From contig JAJYCQ010000007.1 in NCBI GenBank assembly GCA_021778315.1, positions 3,893-67,892 on the forward strand: DNA of 64,000 bases. The letters run 5' to 3'. The notes under the pieces were generated by a model. The model had not been told where the DNA came from, made no database searches, and saw only the letters and a list, made by a program, of their open reading frames with translations. Of this stretch, positions 32,970 through 41,731 are shown in pieces (position 1 is the stretch's first letter; each line of letters begins with the position of its first letter). The stretch comes from Acidobacteriota bacterium (GTDB lineage Bacteria > Acidobacteriota > Terriglobia > Terriglobales > Acidobacteriaceae). The translations under genes were made by a program, and so were the position numbers.

Positions 32970-35060
32970 ATGGTGCGAGGATGGAGTGGGTCTGCCGCGC
33001 TGGTCGTGCTGGTTGCGCTGGCGGCTGGAGCGCAGCAGCCGGCAGTGCAGCCGAAGGTGAAGGCTACGGATTCGGTTACGGTGAATGCGGACCGGGGGCT
33101 GGTGGGGGTGAGCGACTCGGCGACCAGCGTTGCGGTGCTGTCGCAGAAGCAGATGCAGAATGCTCCGGGGCTGACTCTGGACGATAAGCTGCACCAGGTG
33201 GCGGGGTTTCAGTTGTTTCGGCGGACGAGTTCGTGGACCGCGAACCCTACGACGGAGGGGGTAAGTTTGCGGGGGCTGGGCAGCACGGCGGCCAGCCGGA
33301 CGCTGGTGGTGAGCGATCAAGTTCCTTTGAATGATGCGTTTGGCGGGTGGGTGCATTGGGATGAGATTCCGGCTCTGGTGATCGACGAGGTGAAGTTGCT
33401 GCGGGGAGGGTCCGCGGATCTTTATGGATCGAGCGCGATTGGAGGAGTGATTGATGTGGTTCCGGTGATGCCGGGGCTGTCGGTTACGCCGCAATTGGAG
33501 AGGAAGGGCTCGGGGCCGGATAGAGGGTTTGGGGTCAGTGCGGATGCTAGTGGGGCCTCGGAGGACACGGCGCTGGAGGATTTGTTGCTGACCGGCGTGG
33601 AGCGGCGAATGACGATGTTGGGGGCGTTTACGGGGCTGAAGACGGGGGGGTACATTCCGATTGCTCCGGCGTTTCGGGGGACGGTGGATACTCCGGCGAA
33701 TGTGACGGCGGAGAGCGGGCGGGTGATGCTGGGGACTTCGCCGGGGAGGAGGGGAATCAGTACGTTTTTACTGGGGAATGTGCTGAATGAGGCCAGGGAC
33801 AATGGGACGGCGCTGCAGACGAATGGGACTCGGTTGTGGAGGTATGAGGGTGGGGCGGATGGGCATGGGAGCTCGGGGAATGCGGCGGTGCGGGTGTATG
33901 GGTCGAGGGAGAGCTACCGGCAGAGTTTTTCGGCGATTGCGGTGAATCGGGACTCGGAGAGGCTGACGAAGTTGCAGCGGGTACCGGTGGATGAGCTGGG
34001 GTTTGTGGTGCAGGGGTCGAGGGCGCTGGGGCGGGCGGTGACGGCGGCGGTGGGGATGGATATGCGGGATATTCGGGCGACGGATGATGAATCGGTCGTT
34101 GGGAATGTTGGATTTACGACGAGTACGAGCGCAAGGCAAAGGGAGACGGGAGGGTATGTGGATGGGATCTGGCAGCCGAAAGGGTGGTCGGTTTCGGGAT
34201 CGGTGAGGGTAGATTCGTTCCGGACGTTCGATGCGCGGCAAGTGGTGTCGAATGCGGCGGGGGTGGTGGGTTTGCCGGAGCTGGATGAGCTGGTGGCTAG
34301 CCCGCGGGTGGGTTTGGTGCGTAGATTGGGCAAGGGATTTGAGCTGACGGGGACGGGCTTTCGGGCGTTTCGAGGGCCTACTATGAACGAGTTATACCGG
34401 ACGGGGCAGGTGGGGCAACAGATTACCAAGGCCAATGATGCGCTGCTGGCGGAGCGGGCTACGGGGTTTGAGGTGGGGGGGGAAGAGGTGGGGAGGTTGG
34501 GGAGGTTGCGGGGGACCTACTTCTGGACGGAGGTAAATCGGCCGATTTCGGCGGTTTTGCTGAGCCAGACGGCTACATCGCAACTGTTGCAGCGGCAGAA
34601 CTTAGGGCAGATTCGGAGTCGTGGGGTGATGCTGGAGGGGCAGACGGAGCGGTGGCATGGGGTGGACGCTAACTTCGGCTATCAGCTTGCATTTGCAACA
34701 GTTACGGCATTCAACACGAGCAGTTTGGTGCAGAAGAACCTGACGGGGAACTGGATTCCGGAGGTTCCGAGGGAGTCGGTTACGGCTGCGGTGAATTATG
34801 TGGTGCCACGAATCGCCAGTGTTCATGGGATTGCGAGCTATACGGGGAAGGAATTTGACGAGGCTGCGAACCAGTTTGTGCTGCATCCGTATGCTCGGGT
34901 GGATGTATCGGCGGAGAGGGAGCTGGGGAGGGGGTTTTCAGTGTTTGTGGGGGCGCAGAATGTGCTGAATCGCACGATTGACGCGGGGATGACGCCGCTG
35001 CTGACGTTGGCGGCTCCCCGGCTGGTGCAGGGTGGGCTACGGTACAAGTTGGGCCGGTGA
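32970..35060 (+). CDS. TonB-dependent receptor
   Basis: A 696-residue outer-membrane receptor. Signal peptide at residues 1-20 (GSAALVVLVALAAGAQ). Plug domain follows (VTVNADRGLVGVS, VAVLSQKQMQNAPG, GVSLRGLGSTAASRTLVVSD, LLRGGSADLYGSSAIGGVID), then a 22-strand-type barrel ending with LRYKLGR. It is BtuB/FepA-like rather than the large carboxypeptidase-type acidobacterial receptor. It lies 10 bases after gatA, perhaps in the same transcript. Ligand (vitamin, siderophore or glycan) not predictable. An alternative GTG start is one codon upstream. Confidence 0.9.
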   Translation: MVRGWSGSAALVVLVALAAGAQQPAVQPKVKATDSVTVNADRGLVGVSDSATSVAVLSQKQMQNAPGLTLDDKLHQVAGFQLFRRTSSWTANPTTEGVSLRGLGSTAASRTLVVSDQVPLNDAFGGWVHWDEIPALVIDEVKLLRGGSADLYGSSAIGGVIDVVPVMPGLSVTPQLERKGSGPDRGFGVSADASGASEDTALEDLLLTGVERRMTMLGAFTGLKTGGYIPIAPAFRGTVDTPANVTAESGRVMLGTSPGRRGISTFLLGNVLNEARDNGTALQTNGTRLWRYEGGADGHGSSGNAAVRVYGSRESYRQSFSAIAVNRDSERLTKLQRVPVDELGFVVQGSRALGRAVTAAVGMDMRDIRATDDESVVGNVGFTTSTSARQRETGGYVDGIWQPKGWSVSGSVRVDSFRTFDARQVVSNAAGVVGLPELDELVASPRVGLVRRLGKGFELTGTGFRAFRGPTMNELYRTGQVGQQITKANDALLAERATGFEVGGEEVGRLGRLRGTYFWTEVNRPISAVLLSQTATSQLLQRQNLGQIRSRGVMLEGQTERWHGVDANFGYQLAFATVTAFNTSSLVQKNLTGNWIPEVPRESVTAAVNYVVPRIASVHGIASYTGKEFDEAANQFVLHPYARVDVSAERELGRGFSVFVGAQNVLNRTIDAGMTPLLTLAAPRLVQGGLRYKLGR

Positions 35061-35294
35061 GGGGTGTTTTCGCGCGTGTTTGGGTGGGTCTTGGGTCGCA
35101 AGTGGCGTGACTGAGGGAAGGTTCGGGTTGCGCGGCGGGAAAATGGGGTTGGAAATGGGCTGCGGGGAGGGTCTGGAATTTTGAGCCGGGGTCTGTGAAC
35201 CCGGGTGGGGGAAAAGGTTGCGCGCAACACGGTGGGGGGAAGTGCGTTTATCTAACTGCACGGCGGAAGTGATCGCAGGTGCAGGAGGCACGTC

Positions 35295-35732
35295 ATGAAG
35301 AAGCTATCCAATTTGGTTGCGAAGCTTACTGGAAGGAAGTTGAACGGAATGGGCGTGCTGGCAGCAGCCACGTTGGCTGGTGCGGTGTTGATGGCTGGCG
35401 CTCCTGCGGCGCAGGCGCAACGGTTTGGGATTGGAGTGCAGTTTGGTGGGCCGAGGTATTATGCTCCGGCTCCTCCGGTCGCGGTATATGGCGGGGCTGG
35501 ATATGGGTATGGCGCTCCGGCGGTGTATGGGAATGGGTACTACGGCGGGTATGCGCAGCCCTATGGCGATGGAGATGGCGATGGCTGGAGAAACCGCGGC
35601 TATGGCTATGGCGATGACCACCGTGGATGGGGGGATGGCGATGGCGACCGGCGCGGATGGGGTGGGGATGACCACCGCGGATGGGGTGGCGGCGATGACC
35701 ACCGCGGATGGGGCGGCCGGGAACACCGGTAA
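35295..35732 (+). CDS. Secreted Gly/Asp/Trp-rich repeat protein
   Basis: A 145-residue protein with a signal peptide (hydrophobic VLAAATLAGAVLMAGAP, cleavage near AQAQ), a region rich in Gly, Tyr and Pro, and a C-terminal tandem repeat DDHRGWG present four times in imperfect form. GGAGG eight bases ahead supports the ATG. Low-complexity Tyr/Gly/Asp proteins of this sort are often cell-surface or matrix components; function unknown. The repeat DNA is GATGACCACCGCGGATGGGG-like and may change copy number by slippage. Confidence 0.78.
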   Translation: MKKLSNLVAKLTGRKLNGMGVLAAATLAGAVLMAGAPAAQAQRFGIGVQFGGPRYYAPAPPVAVYGGAGYGYGAPAVYGNGYYGGYAQPYGDGDGDGWRNRGYGYGDDHRGWGDGDGDRRGWGGDDHRGWGGGDDHRGWGGREHR

Positions 35733-35742
35733 GAGGTTCGCG

Positions 35743-35764
35743 AGGCCGCCCGAGAGGGCGGCCT
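35743..35764 (+). terminator. Hairpin after the Gly/Asp-rich gene
   Basis: Stem AGGCCGCCC / GGGCGGCCT with loop GAGA, 11 bases past the stop. The T run is weak (TTGCTGT), so termination is likely but not certain. Confidence 0.6.
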
Positions 35765-35787
35765 TGCTGTGCTTGGGGGGAGGAGGT

Positions 35788-35842
35788 TCTAGCTTAGCTT
35801 CTAGCTTCTGGCTTTTAGCTTCTAGGTTCTAGCTTCTAGCTA
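35788..35842. repeat. Family E TTCTAGC heptamer tract
   Basis: Imperfect tandem copies of TAGCTTC / CTTCTAG units, shared with tracts at 43.52 and 43.6 kb. Confidence 0.75.
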
Positions 35843-36060
35843 AGGGCAAAGGCAAGGGCAACGGCGAATACAGGGGTCCTTCGCTTCGCTCAAGGATGAC
35901 GGGTGTTTTGCGGGGTGTTGGGGGGAGCAAGGGCAAAAGCAAAGGCAACGGCAAAAGCAAAGGCAAAAGCAAGTGCAACGGCAACGGCAAAAGCAAGGGC
36001 AAAGGCAAGGGCAAAAGCAAAGGCAAGTGCAACGGCAACAGTAACGGCGAAGGCGAGGTT
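35843..36060. repeat. Family B tract: GCAA-rich repeats with REP-like core
   Basis: GGGCAAAGGCAAGGGCAACG, then a core GGTCCTTCGCTTCGCTCAAG ending in GATGACGGG, then over 120 bases of GCAAAAGCAAAGGCAA-type repeats. With the TTCTAGC tract it fills the whole 340-base gap before the FmdE gene. Confidence 0.85.
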
Positions 36061-36072
36061 GCGCTCGAGGGG

Positions 36073-36702
36073 TTAGAGGGGGTGGTAGTAGCGGGTTTCG
36101 GGGTGGGCGCAGGAGAGGCAGAGGCGCTGGCCGTTGCGGTCGATGAAGCGGTCGAAGTTGATGCCTTCGTGGCAGAGGTCGCAGGTGACTCGCTGGCCTT
36201 TGAAGCCGGGGAATTCGTTGGGGGGGAGAGAGACGCGGACCCAGGCGGTGCTGAAGAGGTCGTCGTCGGGGAGCTCGCGGTAGGCCTTCATCTGCTGCGC
36301 ATTTTTTTCGAGGTCGGGGTAGAGTTCGCGGGCGCGATTTTTGGAGCTTTCGAGGGCTACGATGCGGAGGCCTTTGTAGTCGTCGGTGTCGCCGATTTTT
36401 TGGTTGAGGTCGATGAAGGTGGCGGCCATCTTGCCGAAGTCGCGGAGCTTGAGGGCTCGCTTGCCGACGCGGCAGCCGGTGACGACTCCGATGGCGTCGG
36501 TGGCGCAGCGGTCGATTTCTACGAAGGTGACGAGGCGCTTGCGGTCGGGGTTGAGGGAGCCGTCGGGGAGATGGCGGGCGCGGGGGTCGTGGATGTTGAG
36601 GCGAGAGAGGGCGAGCATGGCCATGCGGACGCCGAGGATCTGGCCGGCGCAGAGATGGCCGTGGGCTTGTTCGGCGTCTTGGAGGAGAGAGTCTAGGGGC
36701 AT
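36073..36702 (-). CDS. FmdE family protein with C-terminal zinc ribbon
   Basis: A 209-residue protein. The FmdE domain (residues about 10-140) reads AHGHLCAGQILGVRMAMLAL, VEIDRCATDAI and VTGCRVGKRALK. The C-terminal residues 168-200 form a CxxC...CxxC zinc ribbon (CDLCHEG, CLSCAHP). FmdE proteins are named from formylmethanofuran dehydrogenase operons, but this bacterium shows no such genes nearby, so its role is unknown; redox or metal handling is a guess. Start MPLDSLLQDAEQ at 36702. It is flanked by repeats on both sides, so it appears isolated. Confidence 0.85.
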   Translation of the reverse strand: MPLDSLLQDAEQAHGHLCAGQILGVRMAMLALSRLNIHDPRARHLPDGSLNPDRKRLVTFVEIDRCATDAIGVVTGCRVGKRALKLRDFGKMAATFIDLNQKIGDTDDYKGLRIVALESSKNRARELYPDLEKNAQQMKAYRELPDDDLFSTAWVRVSLPPNEFPGFKGQRVTCDLCHEGINFDRFIDRNGQRLCLSCAHPETRYYHPL

Positions 36703-36708
36703 GGTTGT

Positions 36709-36756
36709 TAGTTGTTAGTTGTTAGTTGCTAGTTGTTGGTTGTTGGTTGTTAGTGG
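36709..36756. repeat. Family E-like GTTAGTT heptamer tract
   Basis: About seven imperfect copies of GTTAGTT/GTTGGTT. A shorter run of the same word occurs at 41649-41680. Confidence 0.75.
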
Positions 36757-36850
36757 ATAGGGGGTAGGGATGGGGTGAGTTGCTTGCCCGTTTTGATGAT
36801 ACTGCCGGGGGCATGGGTGGGGAACCCGGGCTTGTGCGGATGGGGAGAAC

Positions 36851-36930
36851 GAGCAATAGCAACGGCGAAATACAGGGGTCTCTCCACTGCGTCGCGCAAG
36901 AGGCCGCGCGGCTCCGGTCGAGATGACGGG
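36851..36930. repeat. Family B element
   Basis: GCAATAGCAACGGCGAAATA, CAGGGGTCTCTCC, ... GGTCGAGATGACGGG: the same order of parts as at 35843 and 40609, with a different hairpin core. Confidence 0.7.
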
Positions 36931-37007
36931 ATCTTTACAGCTTCTTGCTCTTCTTCGTCGTCGTCTTCTTCTTCGTCGGGATCGTTGCGTGGATGGGGCA
37001 CCCTGAG

Positions 37008-37023
37008 GTCCTGCGCGGACGGC
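37008..37023. repeat. Family D word
   Basis: TCCTGCGCGGACGGC, immediately after a half-copy of family C (ATGGGGCACCC, 36993-37003). Confidence 0.65.
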
Positions 37024-37054
37024 TGGGGTTTGAGGCGGTGGTATGGACGCTCTC

Positions 37055-37090
37055 TGATCCCTGTTCCCTGATCCCTGTTCCCTGCTTCTA
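37055..37090. repeat. Family A repeat (inverted) upstream of the GH13 gene
   Basis: TGATCCCTGTTCCCTGATCC then CTGTTCCCTGCTTCT, 11 bases before the GH13 start codon. Confidence 0.85.
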
Positions 37091-37100
37091 TGCTGTTGGT

Positions 37101-38786
37101 ATGGCTGATAGTGAGTTTTTGGCGACGCAGTGGTGGCAGACCGGGGTGATCTACCAGGTGTATCCGCGGAGTTTTCAGGATACGGATGGGGATGGCGTGG
37201 GGGATCTGCGGGGGATTGCGGCTCGGCTGGATTACCTGGTCGGGCTGGGGGTGGATGCGGTGTGGATTTCGCCGATTTATCCGTCGCCGATGAAGGATTT
37301 TGGGTATGACGTGAGTGACTATACCGGTGTAGACCCGCTGTTTGGGACGATCCAGGATTTCGATGCGCTGCTGGCGGCGGCTCATGCGAAGGGGCTGCGC
37401 GTGATTCTGGATTTTGTGCCGAATCATACTTCGGATCAGCATCCTTGGTTTGTGGAGTCGAGGTCGTCGCGGACGAGTGGGCCTGATAACAAAAAGCGGG
37501 ATTGGTATTTGTGGAGGGATGCGGCTCCTGCGGGGGATGACTGGAGGCCGCCGGGGGAGAGGGTGCCGAACAATTGGGGGTCGAACTTTGGGGGGCCGGC
37601 GTGGACGTGGGATGAGGGGACGGAACAGTTTTATCTGCACTCGTTTTTGAAGGAGCAGCCGGATTTGAACTGGAGGAATCCGGAGGTGCGGGAGGCGATG
37701 TATGCGGCGATGCGGTTCTGGCTGGATAAGGGCGTCGACGGGTTCAGGATGGATGTCTTGTGGCTGCTGGTGAAGGATGCGGAGTTTCGGGATAATCGTG
37801 CGGGGGTGGTGCATAACGCGGATCAGCCGGGGACGCTGGAGATCGTGGCGGAGATGCGGGCGTTGATGGAGGCGTATGGGGATAGCCTGGCGGGGGCGTC
37901 GGTGGGGGAGAAGCAGATCCTCCGCTTAGCAAAGGAGGACAGCCAGAAAAGCAAGAGCTCGGGGAGGGTGCTGATTGGGGAGATTTATCTGCCGCTGGAT
38001 CGGCTGGTGCGGTACTACGGGGGTGGGCCGCAGTTGAGTGGGGCGAATCTGCCGTTCAATTTTCACCTGATCCAGACGCGGTGGGAGGCGGAGGCGATTG
38101 CGGAGGTGATTCGGAACTATGAGGCGCTGCTGCCGCCGGGGGCGTGGCCGAATTATGTGCTGGGGAATCATGATCAGTCGCGGCTGGCGACGAGGATTGG
38201 AGCGCAGCAGGCGCGGGCTGCGGCGATGTTGCTGCTGACGCTGCGGGGGACTCCGACGATGTATTACGGGGATGAGTTGGGGATGGAGGATGTGGCGATT
38301 GCGGCGGAGCAGGTGCGGGATCCGGCGGCGAGGGATGGAGGGAAGGGACGGGATCCGGAACGGTCTCCAATGATTTGGGTAGGGGCGGCGAATGCGGGGT
38401 TTACTGCTCCGGGAGCGGTGCCGTGGCTGCCGCTGGTGACGGGGTGGGAGACGGAGAATGCGGCGGCGCAGTCGGTGGATAAGAGATCGATGCTGATGCT
38501 GTATCGGAAGCTGCTGGCGCTGCGGAGGAGGCATGACACGCTGCATGCGGGTGGGATTGCGGAGGTGCGGGCGGAGGGGTCGGTGCTGCGGTATCGGAGG
38601 GTGGGGATGGAGGAGGGGGAGAGTACGGATTTTCAGGTGCTGCTGAATTTGGGGACGGAGGTGGCGACGGTGTCTTGCGAACTGGGGACGGTGGTGCTGA
38701 CTACGTTGCTGGATGGGGAGGGTGCGAGGGTGGAGGGCGAAGTGGAGGTGGAGGCGGGGGAGGGACTGCTGGTCGCGTTGGATTGA
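37101..38786 (+). CDS. GH13 alpha-glucosidase / oligo-1,6-glucosidase-like
   Basis: A 561-residue GH13 enzyme. Conserved regions: VDAVWISPIYPSPMKDFGYD, DFVPNHTSDQHPWF, DGFRMDVLWLL with nucleophile D218, LIGEIYLP with acid/base E294, and LGNHDQSRLATR with the transition-state Asp. This set is typical of oligo-1,6-glucosidase/alpha-glucosidase/trehalulose synthase-like enzymes. No signal peptide, so cytoplasmic. Residues about 272-286 (LRLAKEDSQKSKSS) are encoded by a family B REP-like sequence (37917-37957) placed between two catalytic motifs. The frame is open upstream to 36945, but that part is repeat DNA; ATG 37101 gives the standard start. Confidence 0.9.
   Translation: MADSEFLATQWWQTGVIYQVYPRSFQDTDGDGVGDLRGIAARLDYLVGLGVDAVWISPIYPSPMKDFGYDVSDYTGVDPLFGTIQDFDALLAAAHAKGLRVILDFVPNHTSDQHPWFVESRSSRTSGPDNKKRDWYLWRDAAPAGDDWRPPGERVPNNWGSNFGGPAWTWDEGTEQFYLHSFLKEQPDLNWRNPEVREAMYAAMRFWLDKGVDGFRMDVLWLLVKDAEFRDNRAGVVHNADQPGTLEIVAEMRALMEAYGDSLAGASVGEKQILRLAKEDSQKSKSSGRVLIGEIYLPLDRLVRYYGGGPQLSGANLPFNFHLIQTRWEAEAIAEVIRNYEALLPPGAWPNYVLGNHDQSRLATRIGAQQARAAAMLLLTLRGTPTMYYGDELGMEDVAIAAEQVRDPAARDGGKGRDPERSPMIWVGAANAGFTAPGAVPWLPLVTGWETENAAAQSVDKRSMLMLYRKLLALRRRHDTLHAGGIAEVRAEGSVLRYRRVGMEEGESTDFQVLLNLGTEVATVSCELGTVVLTTLLDGEGARVEGEVEVEAGEGLLVALD
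37917..37957. repeat. Family B REP-like sequence inside the GH13 gene
   Basis: AGATCCTCCGCTTAGCAAAG then GAGGACAGCCAGAAAAGCAAG. Compare the intergenic ATTCCTCCGCTGCGCTGCGG, AATGACAGCCAGAAAAGCAAG at 45.6 kb: same order and the same final 15 bases. TCCTCC pairs with GGAGGA. Confidence 0.8.
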
Positions 38787-38803
38787 GTCCTGCGCGGACG
38801 GCG
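38785..38803. repeat. Family D word after the GH13 gene
   Basis: GAGTCCTGCGCGGACGGCG begins at the GH13 stop codon (TGA is part of the repeat context). Confidence 0.7.
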
Positions 38804-38852
38804 AGGGTTGTTGAGGAGAGTCCCAGGGGGCTGAAGCCCGGAGCTGTCTGAG

Positions 38853-38920
38853 GGGCAACGGCAAAAGCAGATCCCTGCGGGATGACAGCCAGAAATACAA
38901 GAACGGCTGCAAGGGCGAGG
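38853..38920. repeat. Family B element
   Basis: GGGCAACGGCAAAAGCAG, hairpin ATCCC-TGC-GGGAT, then GACAGCCAGAAATACAAGAA. Fills the gap before the GH28 gene. Confidence 0.8.
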
Positions 38921-38966
38921 GCGGGGGTGCCAAGGGTGGAGGTTGTGCTGTAGGATTTTGTACACT

Positions 38967-40577
38967 ATGGATCGTCGCGATATTTTGAAGGTTTCTCCGT
39001 TGGCTATTGCTGGTGCAATTGGCTACGTTGCCAAGGCTGAAATGCCTAAGGCTGGTACGGCAAAGGTTTTGTTCGATGTGCGTAGCTATGGGGCTACGGG
39101 CGATGGGAAGACCGTGGATACTCCGGCGGTGAACCGGGCGATTGAGGCTGTCGCGGCGGCGGGTGGTGGGACGCTGGTGTTTCCGGCGGGGACTTATGTT
39201 TGCTTCACGATTCGGCTGAAGAGCAGGGTGGAGATTTATCTGTCGCGGGGGTGCGTGATTGTGGCGGCGGATTCGCCGAAGGTGGGAGAGACGACGGGGT
39301 ATCGCGGAGGGACGTACGATCCGGCGGGGCCGGCGCAGGCGTGGGAGGCTTATGAGGATTATGGGCATAACCACTGGCCGAACTCGTTGTTTTATGGCGA
39401 GGGGTTGGAGGATGTGTCGATTGTGGGGCCGGGGATGATCTGGGGGCGGGGGCTGAGCAATGGCACGAAGGGTGTGCGCGATGGGACGGGCGGGTTCGTT
39501 GCCGAGCAGGCCGGGGTGGGGAACAAGGCGATCTCGCTGAAGAACTGCCGCAAGGTTTTGCTGCGGGACTTTTCAGTGTTGAAGGGAGGACACTTTGCGC
39601 TGCTGGCTACGGGCGTGGATGATTTGACGATCGATAATCTGCTGGTGGATACGGACCGGGATGGGTTCGATATTGATTGCTGCAAGAATGTGCGGGTGAG
39701 TAATTGCACGGTGAACTCGCCTTGGGATGATGCGATCTGTCCGAAGTCGAGTTTTGCTCTGGGGTATGCGCGGTCGACGGATAATGTGACGATTGCGAAC
39801 TGCTTTGTGGCGGGGATGTACAAACTGGGCACGGTGCTGGATGGGACGTGGAAGAAGTATGATTCGGCGACCGATCACGTTTGGGGGAATGGGCGGATCA
39901 AGTGCGGGACGGAGTCGAATGGCGGGTTCCGGAATATTGCGATTTCGAATTGCGTGTGCGAGGACTCTCGGGGGATATCGCTGGAGACGAGCGATGGAGC
40001 GTATCTCGAGGATATTGCGATTTCGAATATCACGATGCGGGGGACGCTGGATGCTCCGCTGTTTTTGAGGCTGAATGCGAGGAACCGCGGGCCGAAGGAG
40101 ACGATGCGCGCGGGGACGTTGCGGAGGGTGCTGATTTCGAATATTGTGTCGCATGATTCGGCGGCGGTGACGGCGTCGATTCTGTCGGGGATTCCGGAGA
40201 ATGCGATCGAGGATGTGAAGCTGTCGAACTGCTACTTTGGGCATAAGGGTGTGTACCCGGCGGAGGCGGTGGGGCGGGCGGTTCCGGAGTTGGTGGATGG
40301 ATATCCGGAGATCGGGAGGTTCGGGCCGACTCCTTCAAATGGGTTTTATATTCGGCACTTGAAGAACCTGGAGATGTCGCATGTGGAGATTGCTCCGGAG
40401 AAGGCGGATGCTCGGCCGGCGTTCTGGCTGGAGGATGTGCAGCGAGCGGACTTTTTTGCGGTGACGGCTCCGGGTGGGCCTAATTTTGCGCTGAAGAATG
40501 TGAAGGATTTGAGGATTTTGTGGAGTAGGGCGGCGAAGGATGTGACCGTGGCGGAGGTTGGGGAGGAGATGCTGTAG
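38967..40577 (+). CDS. GH28 polygalacturonase-like protein
   Basis: A 536-residue exported glycoside hydrolase. It begins MDRRDILKVSPLAIAGAIG, a twin-arginine-like leader. The pectin-lyase-fold beta-helix runs over the rest. GH28 motifs: VRVSNCTVNSPWDDAICPKS (with the catalytic Asp pair DD), and GTESNGGFRNIAISN. This family cleaves polygalacturonan or rhamnogalacturonan, consistent with plant-debris degradation in soil. ATG 38967 is chosen over an upstream alternative (38943). It is followed by a long repeat tract and then the convergent bactofilin gene. Confidence 0.88.
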   Translation: MDRRDILKVSPLAIAGAIGYVAKAEMPKAGTAKVLFDVRSYGATGDGKTVDTPAVNRAIEAVAAAGGGTLVFPAGTYVCFTIRLKSRVEIYLSRGCVIVAADSPKVGETTGYRGGTYDPAGPAQAWEAYEDYGHNHWPNSLFYGEGLEDVSIVGPGMIWGRGLSNGTKGVRDGTGGFVAEQAGVGNKAISLKNCRKVLLRDFSVLKGGHFALLATGVDDLTIDNLLVDTDRDGFDIDCCKNVRVSNCTVNSPWDDAICPKSSFALGYARSTDNVTIANCFVAGMYKLGTVLDGTWKKYDSATDHVWGNGRIKCGTESNGGFRNIAISNCVCEDSRGISLETSDGAYLEDIAISNITMRGTLDAPLFLRLNARNRGPKETMRAGTLRRVLISNIVSHDSAAVTASILSGIPENAIEDVKLSNCYFGHKGVYPAEAVGRAVPELVDGYPEIGRFGPTPSNGFYIRHLKNLEMSHVEIAPEKADARPAFWLEDVQRADFFAVTAPGGPNFALKNVKDLRILWSRAAKDVTVAEVGEEML

Positions 40578-40608
40578 CTTGGGATGTTTGGGCGGGTGCG
40601 GGGGAGAA

Positions 40609-40862
40609 CGGGAGACAGCAGGTTCCTCGGCTTCGCTTGGAATGACAGACAGAAAGGCAAGGGCAACAGCAACAGCCAATACAGTGGCCCTTCGCTTCGC
40701 TCCAGGATGACGGGAGCTTGGGCGGTGTTTGGGAGGGCAACTGCAACTGCAAGAGCAACGGCAACGGCAACTGCAACTGAAAGAGCAACTGCAACTGCAA
40801 CGGCAACTACAGATCCCTGCGGGATGACAGACAGAAAGGCAAAGGCAAGGGCAAAGGCTAGA
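40609..40862. repeat. Family B compound repeat tract
   Basis: Two cores (TTCCTCGGCTTCGCTTGGAA..., and CCCTTCGCTTCGCTCCAGG ATGACGGG), a GCAACTGCAACTGCAAGAGC-type tract, then ATCCC-TGC-GGGAT with ATGACAGACAGAAAGGCAAA. The longest repeat field in the window. Confidence 0.88.
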
Positions 40863-40894
40863 GCAGGGCGATGACAGGGGTAGGGGGCAAAGGT

Positions 40895-40920
40895 AAAGCC
40901 CCGGGGTTGGCCGGGGCTTT
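40895..40920. terminator. Bidirectional terminator between GH28 and bactofilin
   Basis: Stem AAAGCCCCGG / CCGGGGCTTT with loop GGTTGG, located between convergent genes. Confidence 0.85.
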
Positions 40921-40961
40921 GGGTGGTTGGGTCTCTCAATGGGCGAGAGAGGTGCGGTGGG

Positions 40962-41468
40962 TTAGCTTTCTTTGTGCTCTGAGTCGGGGGTGGCGGGGGT
41001 TGCCGGGGTGCCACCCTTGGGCTCGTTGCCGGGCTTGCGGATGTCGATGCCACCCTTGAAGAAGGCACCGTCTTCGATGGAGATGCGGGCGGCGATGACG
41101 TCGCCGGTGAGGGAACCTTCGCTGCGGATGTCGACGCGGTCAGAGGCCTGGCAGTTGCCACGGACTTTGCCGAGAACGACGACCTCGCGGGCGGAGATGT
41201 TGGCGGCTACCTGGCCGTTGCGGCCAATGGTGACGCGGTTTCCGGGGAGGTTGATGGCTCCTTCGACCTTGCCGTCGATGTAGAGAGACTCGGAACCGGA
41301 GACCTCACCTTTGACGACGAGGCTTTTGCCGATGGTGGCCTGCTCGGTGCTGGCTACCGCTCCTGCACCACTGGGAGTTGCGGTGAAGCCGGGAGTGGTG
41401 GAGGGAGGGGTGGGACGGACGGGCTCGGGGGTTGCAGGCGTGGCGCCAGGCTGATTCGGTTTCCACAT
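40962..41468 (-). CDS. Bactofilin family cytoskeletal protein
   Basis: A 168-residue protein with a Pro/Thr-rich unstructured N-terminus (residues 1-42), a central bactofilin (DUF583) beta-helix (TIGKSLVVKGEVSGSESLYI, GNRVTIGRNGQVAANIS, ARISIEDGAFFKGGI) and a short Pro/Thr-rich tail. Bactofilins polymerise without nucleotides and organise cell shape, stalks or wall growth. No membrane helix, so it is cytoplasmic and may bind the membrane through its N-terminus. Single gene; terminator on its 3' side. Confidence 0.92.
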   Translation of the reverse strand: MWKPNQPGATPATPEPVRPTPPSTTPGFTATPSGAGAVASTEQATIGKSLVVKGEVSGSESLYIDGKVEGAINLPGNRVTIGRNGQVAANISAREVVVLGKVRGNCQASDRVDIRSEGSLTGDVIAARISIEDGAFFKGGIDIRKPGNEPKGGTPATPATPDSEHKES

Positions 41469-41648
41469 AGATCTCTAATTCCTTTCCTTCGGGGGAGGGT
41501 ATATCGCGGTAGCTGCTGCGCCAGGGTGAAAAATGATGCCAGACGTAGAACACAGCGTTGGCACCTGCGCTGAGAACACGATACTACTTTGTCAACAGTG
41601 CTGTGCTGTAGAGTTCGACGCAGAATGGTGGATTGGAGTTACCTCTCG

Positions 41649-41705
41649 TGGTTCTCGGTTGTTGGTTGTTGGTTGTTGGACTCACGGTCTTGCGCGGACG
41701 GCGGG
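41649..41705. repeat. GGTTGTT heptamer tract plus family D word
   Basis: TCGGTTGTTGGTTGTTGG-type repeats (41655-41680), then TCTTGCGCGGACGGCGGG. Two families side by side in a 263-base gap. Confidence 0.7.
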
Positions 41706-41731
41706 AGTAAGAACGGGTTGGCGGGTAGGGG

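Noticed and set aside
36945..37100. 52-residue N-terminal extension of the GH13 gene with hydrophobic start
   Set aside because: It is encoded by repeat DNA (families C, D and A) and precedes the family's standard start; a signal peptide there is coincidental.
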